In this document: positions 40,623-54,400 of the stretch, piece by piece
Layout of the letters: each line of letters opens with the position of its first letter
Numbering within the stretch: position 1 is the stretch's first letter
NCBI GenBank assembly: GCA_949152475.1
Contig: OX424564.1
Coordinates: 5,704,001 to 5,768,000, forward strand
Direction of reading: 5' to 3'
DNA length: 64,000 bases
From: Terebella lapidaria
Taxonomy: Eukaryota > Annelida > Polychaeta > Terebellida > Terebellidae
Translations under genes and position numbers: made by a program
Notes under the pieces: model-generated
What the model was told of the DNA's origin: nothing
The model's database searches: none
The model's input: the letters and a program-made list of their open reading frames with translations, nothing else

Positions 40623-43429
40623 GGTGTTTTTTGCTGTGCCGTCTGCAAGTATATGAACCATTCCATGTGTATGCGAAACATATTATGCGAAATGTATTTG
40701 AGTGGTGTCGTAAACAACAATTCATAATAATTACTACAAAGCATCACAAGTCGAGATAATTTAGGCTGCTTTCGATGTGAAAATCGGTGGATGCTGCGCA
40801 AATGCGTAGTATCCTCGTCACTTATGGCAAGGGATAAAATTCTCGGACATACCTTTTTTGTGGATGTTAAAATCACCAGGGATGCACCGGCGACTCTGCA
40901 ATCCACTGAACGCGCCTCCGATCGCAAAGAAATAATGTATTGAACAGCAGCACACCAACAAACTCTCAATATATATATATATATTCCAGTGGATGAATTC
41001 ACCAAGCCAACAGCAGAATAATGGTGCCAGAGCGGATTAAACTTGGCAAAACAACTTAATACAATCTATCCGTTGTGTAATCATCTGCCCGAACTGACAC
41101 GATTTTGTCACCATTAATTGGCATCAACTAGGCATATGTTGTAACACTGCATTAAATGTCTTCTAATACAAAATCGCCATACTGCTGGTCAAAGCTGTAA
41201 AATCTTAGATCACACGCCATTAATATTTCAGAAAACCGATATTTTCCTCTTCGCTTCAGTGCATGATTTACGTAAATGACCACACCGCATGGTCAGCTGA
41301 TGCTAAGTGTTGATGTAAACATTCCCCAGACTGTGTAATACTGTAACAAACAGGTTGTAACAACACGCTTCACTGACTACAAGATTGGACGATCGATCCA
41401 CACAATATTGATTTATTATACAATAGAGCACAGATTGGTCATTTATGTATACACCATTGACTATGCTAGATATAAAAATTGCCCTACACTTTTAGTAATA
41501 ATAACCATATAGATTAATAATATTATCACTGACCGTATACATTTAAAGCAACTGCCTTCGAAACCAGTCAATATTTTTTTGAAAATTTCATTTCATATTA
41601 AATATGCTCAATTAACTGAATGAGACATAGTCACATCAAATGTAATGACTATAACCAGTCCTCTGGGAAATTTTGTTCATTTGAACGGGCGGTTGACAAT
41701 TCCTCATACTTCATGGTATATCACTGATATATATATGATACGAACTGGAAATTGTACTCGATGTGGACTATTAAGCACAATTTTGGGCATTTGTTTACAT
41801 TCGAGTTTGATGGATACAAATCGATTTTTTTATATACAAAACCGGTACAAAATGTGTATTAAAACGGATAAAAAGACAACTCGGACAATTGTAATCGTTA
41901 AAATCATTGAGCACACCTTTTGTTATCTTGCATTAGATATGTTGCACAAAAACTTAATTTAATTTGAAAAAAAATATTACATTCATTCGAAGGCAGTAGC
42001 TTTAAAAAAAAAAGAAAAAAATCTTTTTTGCCGCTGGTAAAATTTTAAATCTAAATGAAATACTATGCGTAACGGGTTTTTGTTTGTGGTGTTGCCATTT
42101 GGTATCGCTGATCTACAGAATCTGTTCAGACCATTTATTATGCAAGAGATTTGCATATGTATGCTTGTGATATATGTATAAGTTCCGTTGCCCGTGATTT
42201 GCCGGTCTGCAGTTGGCAGCACTGTGATATTTGGAAGGGTCAGAGTATTTTTTGTCCGAAATAAAATTAATATGACTTTTTAGCCATTTCCAGCAGAAAA
42301 ATCATATCGAACACTTTTTGTTAGTGAAATATATATACATTTGTATCCACCTAACCAAAAAAAATTACATTTTTATCTAACTATGAATATGGACGCTTTG
42401 TGCTGGCGTCATAAAATGTGATATCCGTGGTGATGATTACAAATACATGTACAATGCATTGATATAATATATAAGCCATAGACTGTTTCTGCTTGTATTT
42501 AATATTAAGGAGAGAGAGAGAGAGAGAGAGAGAGTTATCATATGAGAATATTGAAGCATGGTATGCAGACCGTTATGATCACGAATCTTGGCTTTTACAG
42601 AAATTTGTTATCGAGATAAGTCTGGTACACGTTTCAATCACGGTGAAAAACGAGTTTTTATAAATCAGTGTGAAAAAAATTGATTTCTCATTAAATAATT
42701 ATAATTAGTATTCACGACGTCAACTAGAACAGTTTTATAATTAGACATTTAAATTACGTATTGATGTATCTTATATAATGTATATGGTCCATTCATTCTA
42801 TCTGTTGAATATGTTGAACAAGTATCTCACTTTTGACCGTAAATCAAATCACGATGATAATTGAGTCAAACAAATATTTCCTCTAGCAACCACGTTACGA
42901 TGGACAGCAAATACCAAGGAAATATCCTGCCGATGCGCTGTGGCGTTGGAAATAGCGTTAGTTACATGATTATATACCCCATACATGTACATGCCCCATG
43001 ATTTTCCCAAGTTCACCCTAATTAGTGCGATGAACACTGAACCGAATGGTTCTCGAAAGTAAAATACTAGTCACTTTCTACACACATTAAAATTTATCTA
43101 CTTATAAAGGTATATCATAACACGCTTGATAATTTTCCCCTCACTTGGGACCACGATTACGATCGTTGTAAAATGGTGTGCATTCCGATTTCATTCAGTG
43201 CATGCCACTGCCCAGACCTCTAAATTGCGTCATCAACAGCGGAACTAGTATTTCGTTCTGTGATAAAATAGTACGATCGCAGGCCGCACAACAACGTGGT
43301 CACTGGGGATTGTATCAACCGCAATGTTAGGGAACTTAAAATTTCGAAGGAGCATGAACTATCTATTATTCATCGAAACCAATATCTTTAATGTTGTTAT
43401 GATAAAATGAACACAAGTTGTCGTGATCA
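40623..43429. other. Intergenic region upstream of the polycystin-like gene
   Basis: AT-rich, no coding region recognised. It must contain the polycystin-gene promoter (to the right of 40622 on this strand), but no clear TATA or initiator stood out. A TA run lies near 40971-40983 and a (GA)n microsatellite at about 42509-42534. Confidence 0.5.
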
Positions 43430-43740
43430 TGTTTTTTTTTACCTTTGGTTCGATAACCATTGCCGTGGCGTTGCGTCCGTCTTCCGTCGTCCGCCGTCGT
43501 CCGTCGTCGTCCGTCGTCCACATTTTTATCTTAAAGTTCACAATCGTCCAATTTTGCACTTTGGCGGCCGTTTTCTCAAAAACTGTCCAGACAGTTTTGA
43601 GATTTTTGTTTCAAAAGATCCCCCTCATATATGCATATACCTCTGTGGTGTGTAAGTTTGGTTGCCCTTGAATCGACGGTCTGTGTGTGGCGGCCTTTAT
43701 GGTTTTTTTGATGGCTGCCGAATGGGAGTTTCCTATGTTA
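43430..43740. repeat. Dispersed repeat with a (CCGTCGT)n core
   Basis: An imperfect ccgtcgt array (43475-43520) is followed by a stretch with aaactgtccagacag. It looks like a dispersed repeat family; it has no transposase or RT frame. Confidence 0.45.
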
Positions 43741-43779
43741 AATTCTCCTATGCTTTATAATAAAACAGATTATGTGTAA

Positions 43780-45010
43780 TATCTCACTTAAAATTGAGGT
43801 TAGAGATTAGGAATCAATTGTGGACATATAAGAAATGATAAATGCTGAATATTCTCATGACCTTGAATTTGAGCTTTGACCTGATTTTCAAGGTCAGAGC
43901 ACAAAATGGTCAATATCTCGCTTATTATTGACTTTACAGCTTGGGAATGAATTATGGACATATAGGGAATTATGTATGCCGAATATTTTGATGACCTTGA
44001 ATTTGACCTTCAACCTCATTTTCAAGGTCACGGCACAAAATGGCTAATATGTCGCTTATTATCGACTTTACAGCTCAGGAATCAATTGTGAACATATATA
44101 GGAAATGATATATGCTGAACATTTTCGTGACCTTGAATTTTGACCTTTGACCTAATTTTCAAGGTCACATGACAAAATGGCTGATATCTCGCTTGTTATC
44201 GGCTTTAGTGCCTAGGAATCCATAGCGACCATATAGGAAATGATATATGCTGAATATTCTGGTGATCTTGAATTTGACTTTTGACCTCATTTTCAAGGTC
44301 CAAGAACAAAAGGGTTAATATCTCGCTTATTATCGACTTCACAGTAATATCTTGTTTATTATTAATTTCACAACTTAGGATTCAATTGTGGACATGCATC
44401 AAATGATATATGCCGAATATTCTGATGACCTTTAATTTGACATTTGCTTTAATTTCAAGGTCACGGGACATATTGATTAATATCTCTCTTATTATATAAG
44501 GTTATTGATGTGATAACGGGTTCGAGGCACGAGTTCTTGTCGCGCTATATAACTCACGAGCTTGCGAACCGTTATCACATCAATAACCTTATTATTATAA
44601 TCTACCCCCACATAAATACTTGTTCATTTTCATGAAATCGTGATTATTTATCTGAATTCAGAGGATATTTAGGGCCTTTTCAGTACCGGCAATCCGGTTT
44701 GGAAACAAGATTTGGACATGGGCCCAGCCACATTTACGTCATTGACGTTTTCGTTTTACTAACATTTAGAGCCGCCGTTGCTATGGACACGTAATACAAT
44801 AAGTGCAGCACACAGGTGATCCGATATGGTAACTCATCGGAACGGTCCCTTTACATTGAAAATAGAGGGAAATTTCACATGGGTATATAATAATTGAATT
44901 TACAGGTTAGTAATCAATTGTGAACGTATAGGAAATCATATATGCTGAATACTCTCGTGACTTTGAATTTGACCAGTGACCTTATTTTCAAGGCCACGGG
45001 ACAAACTAGC
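43780..45010. repeat. AGGTCA-rich tandem repeat, unit about 135 bp
   Basis: Six diverged units, each carrying tgaccttgaatttgacc and ttcaaggtca; ttcaaggtca falls at 43887, 44021, 44158, 44292 and 44454, and a last unit near 44980 has ttcaaggcca. The array is interrupted by about 390 bp of unrelated sequence (44495-44885) with a foldback. A related copy occurs in reverse at 63780-64000. Confidence 0.85.
44496..44592. repeat. Foldback inside the AGGTCA repeat
   Basis: Arms of about 28 bp (ataaggttattgatgtgata at 44496 and its reverse complement ending at 44592) with a loop of about 40 bp. Part of an insertion that splits the repeat array, MITE-like. Confidence 0.75.
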
Positions 45011-45857
45011 CATTATACATGTATCTTAGCCCTTGGGATAATTTTGAATATCCCAATGAACAACTCTACTTCGTGACGTCATGAATACATATTCTATTAC
45101 TCGTATGTAATGAGCAGAGATGTTTCACCCTTGTCTTTAATTGGCACTGACAAAATTGCATATCAAGTGAAGAACAAGATATTTTGGTTCTGTTTAATGC
45201 AAAATCATGACCCTAACGATCTCTATCTCTACTTTAATATTATCCCAATTATACCCATCCTTAAGTTAGCAAATATTTCAGATGTGTAACACCGTAGTCA
45301 TCAGCGTGTGGACTATAATAATTCTGCTCAGAAATCTAATATCTGTCTGACGTCTTCAAATGTTCAATATAACGATGATTTTCTGAAGGTTGGACCCTAT
45401 ACGCATGCACCATGTTTTGTTTTTCAATATGGATGTTATAATAAAAGTGAGACCTATATGTCTATGAAGTTGATGTCAATACTCAAGAACGCTGGTGAAC
45501 CAGAATAAAGCAACAAAATTCCGACTATATGACATCTCAAGTATACCTTTTGAACTGCGAACTGATGTGAAGAAACTTATAAAACAGACAATTCACACTT
45601 AGGCTTTATTTGCAACAGAACGCTTTTATTTCCAAGAACAAACAAGGAAACATAAAACGCCCGGCTCACCAAAGAAACAAGCCAAACATTGGGGGCGAAT
45701 TTCATTGTAAAATTAATAAGAAACAGAAACGACATATCTATAGCACATGGATAGGCACGAGAAGTGATTACTTATTACAAAAGTACTGGAAGAGAAGACG
45801 ATAATTTAATATTTGTGGAATATAATATTGTAAGATGGATTTGTAACTCCGAATAAA

Positions 45858-48372
45858 ATGGGCTCTCGACCGAGAAGTGTCACAATTAAGGTGGATTCCC
45901 CGAGAGACGAGGACGGGGACCAGATCAGCCCTCTTCCCTCCTTCCGGGCGGCTCCTAAACGACGAGACTCCGTGGCCGTGTTGTCAAGGAGACGGCAATC
46001 GGTCGCCATGCAACCAACCAGGAGAGCGTCTGTCACGTGGCAGAAGGCGCAGTCGCTGATTGGTCAGGGTTCGGCGGGAAAGCCGGAGTTCGCTGCAAGC
46101 AGACGGCGGAGCGTGTTCATCTCCAAGACGTCGTTGCCTGGAGGAGCACGTGCGACCGACAGGAGACGCCGCACTCAAAGGTCACATACGATTATGTATT
46201 TCCCACTGCAAGTAGATGTAAAATTGAAATGTACATCGCATGTCGAATTTACATTTAAGTTATTGTTATTACTAAACAATCCATTTCTATCGTAAATATA
46301 TATGATTCTATGTTGCTAAATGTTTTTTATTTTGGTTTTCTATTCAGTCGAGAGGAAACCCGGAGCCCTGCAGATACAGAAGCGCTGAAAAAGATCGAGG
46401 AAAACTTCGAGAAAACCAAGGAGGAAAATGAAGTCAGTAGCCTCCTCTATAACATAACATACTTGTGCAGTTATGCATCTTTATCCAAAAATGGATTCGT
46501 GGGCTAGAGTGCCATGAGAAAAAATCATAAAACATGTTTTCGATATCTTCGTTAGGACCCCTTCTATGGTGAAAATATCGGCCATACTAAGTCATTCAAT
46601 CGGAATACATGAAGTCCTACGCCAATTTATGATAATATGTGTGCATTTGCTAGAGTTGTAAATGACTTAATCGACCTGCTACCAATACTTGTATTATAGA
46701 TAGAATCACGGGAAAACCGAAAGTTTTGGAATAGAGTCAAATCCAAGTCCGACCATAAATTACATCTATAGTCACATCGATATCTTTAGGCTGAGTTGTT
46801 TCTCTGTACACCTGGAATCAGTATTTTGTTCGTATCATATTTGTGACACGTCGGAGAGTCGAATGACTACCATGCTTTTCCATGTGACAAGTTATACACG
46901 AACTCAAGCAGTAGCGTAGTATATCGATGGAAATATATATTTATGCCCATACCGCATGTATCACAAACACTCGCTAGTGTCAGACTCTATTCCTCGACAT
47001 CAAATGTCACTCTTGTATAAATCTATAGACAAATCAAACATGTGTAGCTGCTGCGAGTTGTAAACCGCCGGGGACAAAGAAATCCTTTAGACCTCAACTA
47101 CTAATCGATGACCGTAAATTGATCGATCAGGACTGTATCGATGACTAATTGCCTCTAGCCTTTGTGATGACCACATTGTGAAGTCGCGTTCGACGACATT
47201 TTGAGGCCTTTTGAGGTCCGGCTGAAGTTGGAATTGTCCCGTTTTAGGGTGAACGTCTGAGAAGACACGGCTCATACAACACACGTCAGACATGTTGTAT
47301 TTAGTCGATGATAAAACGTGCTTGGTTACAGAGATTACAGTCATTCCCAAATGGAATATACACGTGGAAATGAGCATGTTTTCCTACAGAACACAAAATT
47401 CGTTCATACGATAAACGATGACAGCAATTTCACAATTAATACTTGATCGAAACGAAAGGATTATCTCCACATATCAAAAACATATTTCTCAGATAATCCT
47501 GAACTATATAACTATGTATGGATTATAGCATGTACTGCATTGGATTATACTTCACATTTATACCTGGATAAATCTGTGTTCCATCACGAAATATAACCAA
47601 CATTCATGACCAAATAGATAGGTACGTAGTCATGATCTTGTTATGTCATCGATATCTTATCATAAAACCCATGACCCTTCAATTTCTAGTTTTTGCTATT
47701 AGAGCTATCGACGATATCATTATATCAGATACGTGCAAATTTAGTCATTATCAACAAATTGTGAAGATGCCTACAATTCGGCGATAATGTTCGCTATCAA
47801 TCCTATAGCTGGCTCGGAGGATCCTGGTACAGACCACTTCTGGTTGACAAACCGACAACAGATCATGTAATATCTGTGAGCCCCTCATGTCAACTGATGT
47901 AATCTTGCAGTTTTGCACAAGCATAAATAGGGCTTAGTATGTGTGTGGCGACGTAACGTTTCAGCGATCTACTTCTCAATCATACCAATATGATGTGAAA
48001 ACACACAACTGTCACAGTGAATAACATTGATGGATATAGTTATATTTGATACCAGTCCATCATTTATGTCATAAATTTATGTTTCAAACAATGAACTATT
48101 ATTATTATTATTATTATTATTACAATATCGATGGGGAGACATACCCCATAAATGGGGTATGTCATGCCATCTTAGTAACACCACAAATGTATCTGGATTC
48201 ATTCCTATGGGCCTGGGTGTCCTAGTAGGGCTGGTGGTCGGGGTTTGGGACGGCGTGAAGCTAAAATGGAATACTGGCTTTTCCTTATTAAACTATGGTT
48301 TAACAAGTAAATGCGAGTCGCACTTACCCCATGGGGTAAGTACGACCAAAGTCGGACATACCCCTATCGATA

Positions 48373-48420
<48 letters not shown>

Positions 48421-51400
48421 TGGTGCTTTTGGCATATATATAGTGCATGATAATGCACTTGTGTTTCGGTGCGCGAGTGTCCTCCGATAATCTAAATATA
48501 TATTCGCGCGTACTTTCAATATATACATGTATGTACCATCGACACAGATATCTCATTACCTACAGCGTCTCGTGTAGGATAACTTCTCGCGCCCAGAGCA
48601 CTATAATCTTTAAATATTCTACAAGAACAACTGATCAATAAACCCCGTGATTGGGTCTAAGAAATGTGTATTCAGGCTCGCAGGAAAACACAACAGTCAC
48701 CGGTCGTACCCGGCTTGGCGTTACAGAGCCGTCAAAATATTTATTTTCAAGAAGCACATTAGTTTGGAGAGGCCTGGAGTGGACACCGTTGTTCGGCTGT
48801 AGACACACTGCTGGGAGACCGTATTTACTCTCAAGTGTCGCCTTTTCGCGATATTAATTGATTGATGAGAGAGATATATGTCTGACTGGTGCACATATAC
48901 ATATCTTCAGGCTACCAGGCGTCCAAAACTCTTATGCAAATAGGAAACCAAGAACAGGGTGGCGAAAAGTTCTGGTTTATTTTGATGCTTATAAAATGTA
49001 GACCGAGCAGTTTTTGTCGATCGTATTCTTTACAATATTTGTATGCTGTTTTCAGTATTAAAGAAATAAAGATAGATACAACTCAAGACTCTACCGTATT
49101 CTGTACACTTTTTGTATGCTGTTTCCCGTGATGAATGCATCATGGATCATTTCAAATGAACCCATGGCGAATGAACCAAAGTTCAATATAAACGAGCTCA
49201 AAATCTGAACAAAAGTTCAATAACCAAAGATCACTGAATTGGTTCTACACATTCGATCATTCCTTTGATGATAGTATGTTAAGTGTACAAACTCATGCAT
49301 ATATCGATCCACAATTTTGTGAAATTCAAATTTACATTCAGAGGCTACTGTATGTGTAAGAATGAATATTACAAATGAGCTGTAAGTTTGGATCACCCTG
49401 TACCTGTGGTGGGACCAGTTCACCGTACTTGTGTGTGAGGTTTATGTATGTTTTTACACCCACATAACAACACTTGATAACAGTTTACATGGCTTTTTGA
49501 CAATCACCGAAACAAAATGTATTAGCTAATGCATTCGGCTTTGGTAATCAAAATGTAGACCAACAGGAACTGGAATAACTTGAAAAATTGCCACCGGCCA
49601 CCGGATATTGATTGGAATACGTGAATAAACCGTCAACATAATAACACCAAGTATTAACCTCATGTGGATTATATTTTGTGTTCTGATTGAATTCAAACCA
49701 AGACAAACTGATATAAAAGGATGAATGATATTTGGGAATAGCTTCGAGGGATTTCATGGATCAATGTTGACTATTTAATCAAGCATTGATAAAAATGGAA
49801 GGACGTGTGAGTAAAATATATGCTTTTCATTTGTTATTTTCTTGTGAGAATTATATTAACTGCTGAAAGCCCCATGTTTGATTGGAGATCTATTGTGTAT
49901 TTCCGTGCATTGTGTCTATAATTTCAACGCTTTAATCGGCTTAGACTTCTGTAAATTGGAATGTGTTTTCTGAACATACACGTACATCTCTATACACTTT
50001 CTTCTCATAAATTCACAAACCGAGCCCCCGACAGGCCCTTGGCGCCGATAGGACACCACTTGTAGCACTCAGCGGGTTGTCGTCAGGTGCTCGCTAATGC
50101 CTAATTATATACTTACTGCATGACGGGTCATCCAGTGTCGTCACCCAGTGTCGCCATAGAAACTCATCTACAGAACATTGCCATGTCATGGATAGGTGCT
50201 AATTATCGTGCCGGGGTCAAACTATCTCGTCCATTGAGCAGTGGTGTCGATTGCTTGAAAATAATCTCACTTTGTGTGTACAGCATGATATCAGTTTTTT
50301 TCAATCCAGATATAATAATCGATACATGAGTAGGATCAAAACAGCATGATAACTCCTCATAAAATAATCGATTATGAGTAGTTTGTTGGTCTCTGTTTGT
50401 GTTTTTTTTCTTCAATACTGTAGGCCTCCACACGAAGTAGCCCAGAGCACAACAAATCAAACGAATTATAATATTTATATCAGAATATGAGTTCGGCATA
50501 TATAGTGAATATGTCTGCGACCATCAGAAGCCTTCTGGCCTGTAATTGGATAGTATTTGTCACACACAGACATTTCACAGAGTTTGTTCCAAGTATATCT
50601 GAAATGTTTAACGGGTTTTTGGGCAGTTGGTCATCAATTCCACGTCGTGTACATTACGAACCAATTTATACACTGTCTGCCCCTGATAGCACCGATGTGA
50701 TTTTGGACTTTGATGTTTGATTGGACTTTGTTGCTATTCCAAATATGTATTATTGGTGGATCTTCCATTGACATCATCGAATTGTTTTTGTTCCGGCGGT
50801 AGTAGGTTCCCTGGAATGTACATTGTTACATTGACATAATTCCTTGTTCACAAGAATGATTACCGAAAAAATTCTTCTTTCTTCAAAATATTAATTCAAC
50901 GATTGTTCATATAATTTGGTTTTTCATGTCCCAGTATAATTTACAGTACATAATGTTGTTGTTGTTCTTTGTTTTTAGTTAATATTCTGCTAGAATCTCA
51001 TCATTGTGATATCTCTTCATGTAATTAAATTAGCTACCCATCGGTCAATGCTTTATTGTCACCAATCAATATATTTTTTCAACCCTGCAGGAGATGCGTC
51101 GACAGAACCAGCGCCTGCAGGAGCGGTCGGCCTCCGCCATGTCGCAGGTTGAGCGGACACAGCGGCTCCTCGACCGCATCAAGTCGGAGAGCGCTCGCAA
51201 GTCCACCGAGATGGACAAACTACAACACGAGTTCAGCTCGCTCGGGGACAGACTCCGCTCCCTCGAGAACAAAGGTAGAGGAGCTGCTCTATTTAATCAG
51301 GAACATATGTATGTACACACAGTGTGGTACACTGTGTTACACTAATTATGAGATTTATCCCATATATGCTAGGAAAGTATATTATGACAATGTTCATTAG

Positions 51401-54400
51401 GAAACAAGGGCAAAATGTTTTCCCCAGAAAATATGTATATTCACCCCAGAACAAATGTGAAAATGCTCACTTCAAGAGAAGGAAATCACAGAAGTACTGC
51501 AAGACCGGCAAGACATATATATGAACTGTACTAACTATATGCTACTACGTTTTTGTTTCACTTCTTCACTTTCGTCCTGTTAGATGTATACAAGAACACT
51601 AGTACAGTAACATTACCCATTTTTTTTTAGCGATGGAAGCCGAGAAACTGGAAATATCGGTGGAGACGCTGAAAAAGACAATCGAGAACACACAGTGAGT
51701 ATATTTTACCTTGAACCATTCAATTTGCATAATATAATGTTTCTTTAACCCAAAAACGAGTATGTGTGCGAAAAAGGTGCACAGTAGTTTGGTACACGTG
51801 TCAGGCATGTGATAAAACCGTCGTATGAGTGAAACTCACGACTGCTGTTTCTGACTGCTGAATTCACTGCTGACTTTTATGATATTGCCCCATGATCGAT
51901 CTTACATATACATGTAGTCTAGTTGTGCAGATCTTACTTGCAGGGCCTCGTCATATGTACTTAAATACTAACACGAGAAGTGTGATACGAATTGATTTCA
52001 TATGTTGATATATATGTATAGGCGTTGTACTTACATGATATGTAATTCATGTCGTGTGATTAGCGGTATCGGCGCATGAATTTCTGGGCATTGAGCAATG
52101 GCATTTAGTATCGTGTTTTAAGGACGCAATAGTGAGAATTCATGTACATTTTGGTTCCATATAAGCCTGGCAAGATTTTGCATTACGCCAATATACAGAC
52201 CAGATATATCGACAAAATATGCGACGTAATAATTACCTCAACATGTGTTAAGTCCTTATAATCCAAATCACACACATACCCGTGCCAAAACCCACAGTCG
52301 ATAGCTGAATATATAAATCCATGCAAGTGTTGCATGCAAATCTCGGTCAGAGACACGAATGATTTCTCGCAAATATACAAGTGTACATGCATTTTAAAGT
52401 TATGAGCGTTAGGCGTTCATAGATCTCGAAAGCAAATCACGAATTCATTTCAAATTTGTTTATCGGTTTGTACATTGGATTTTTTTAAGAGGATACGGAT
52501 ATCATTGTCACATTATCACAATGGGAATGTTTGGATATGTAGAAGAAAACAAAGAGGATGACTTGCGGTAATACTTGGTGGCTGAATGAGAGAGAGTTGT
52601 AGATCGAACATCGAAATATTACACCAAAACAAAATTCGTTCTTGAGGAGAAATCATTTCGATCAAATGTAAACGTCAATCAGCAATAAAATCAACGTAAT
52701 TTTCATGTTGAGAATGGATACCTATAGAAATTTATAATGGTATATAAATGTATACTGTAACCATGTAATATATATTTGGCAGACAAGAGGTGAGAGACCG
52801 GGAGAGGGAAGTCAGAACTCTACAGCGGCTATTGGAAGCCAAGGACAAGGAGATAGAGGTACGTACACCCACCGTGATCATAATCCTATACTAGTATATA
52901 TGTTTTCGATATTATTAGCCATATATGGTCATTTTTGTCGGGTGATACCATCAGTTGTAGTTTCCCAGTCCGTAAGTTTCACTGTCCTCGGGATCAAGTC
53001 TGTACGGTTTATACATGTAGGTTCTGGAAGCAAAGACGGGAGATATGGAAATAACCAACCACGACCTGAAGATACAAATCCGGGAAGAAATTGCAAAGAA
53101 TACGGCTCTTGAAATGGTATTTACATTCAGAATGACGAAGAAGATGACAATAACTTCTTTAGAATTAAGCGTGATAGTTTTAAAGTAGTATGTATAGCAC
53201 TTTAGGCCATGCACTGAGTGACCTCGTGGTTCTTTACAATTGGTGGGTTAGGAAAAATGGTCAACTCTGCACTCTAATAAAATGTAGATGATTTGACGTT
53301 CATACTGGATCAGCTGACCGACTTAATAACAAAAAACTCTTGATGTCTTGTTGTTGACAGAGAATCGAGAACACCGAGCAGTTGAAGGAAAAGTTGGCAG
53401 AGCGTGACGAGGAACTCGAGGACCTCAGACGTGAGAGAGACGACCAGGCTCTGGTAGCCGTCCATGCTAGGAAGTGTCTCAGGGAGGAAAAGGCCCGAGC
53501 AAAGGTAGAGATTCAAAAATTGTGATGTGTGTTGGTCTGTTGAATTAAGTTAGAAAAAAATTTGGCATCCCTGATTACCAACTAAGTTTTGTATAACTCA
53601 TACGCATCTCCACATCAAGTCGAAAATACCTTTGGATCCATTCACATCGTGCATGGATAACGTGTATAGACTCATCACAAGAATCTTCCTTGTGGATATA
53701 TATTTACTCATATTCATTTACAGAAAATATAGTTAATAATGTGACCAAATACACAATTTTGTTGAAGGAGAACATTTTTCTCTAACTTCTAGAAACTGGA
53801 GGATGAGAGGGTCAACAATGACGAGATGAAGGAGGAGTTGGATATTGTGACGTCAGAGAACCAGACACTCAAGCGCCTCCTGGCGGCCAAGGACAGCTTG
53901 CTACAACAGAAAGCCAGAGCCGTGGAAATACTCAAAGTAGATACAGACATGGTTCCTCTTCAGGGATAACGTTAAAAATTTGCACATCCAAGTGAAATCG
54001 CTTCATGTTTAAATTTAAATGAAATTGAATGAAGCACACGAAGATTATCATTTGATTTTGGACAGCATCATGAGTACATGTGATTGCACATACTGTACCT
54101 TTCAGAGTGCAGTCAAAGAGAACGTGAGCTCCCAGGAATATAAGAACCTCACGCAGAGGATAGAAGCAGAGACGGCCAAAGTACAACAGCCTAAGTAAAA
54201 GTTTTCAGTATTTTGATCAGATCAGAAACAATCTTATTCATTCACCAGATATTATTTAATTGCAAACATGTTGGAGCATACATGTATTGGTTCAAGTGCT
54301 CAATTCAATTTCAGAAACACAGATCGAAGAGTATATGTACAATCCACAGAAACGGTAGGCAAAACGAAAGAGATCAATATGCATTCTATCAATATTATCA

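Noticed and set aside
45308-45508. 66-codon open frame upstream of the CAP-Gly gene
   Set aside because: Short, AT-rich, no domain, no splice partner found.
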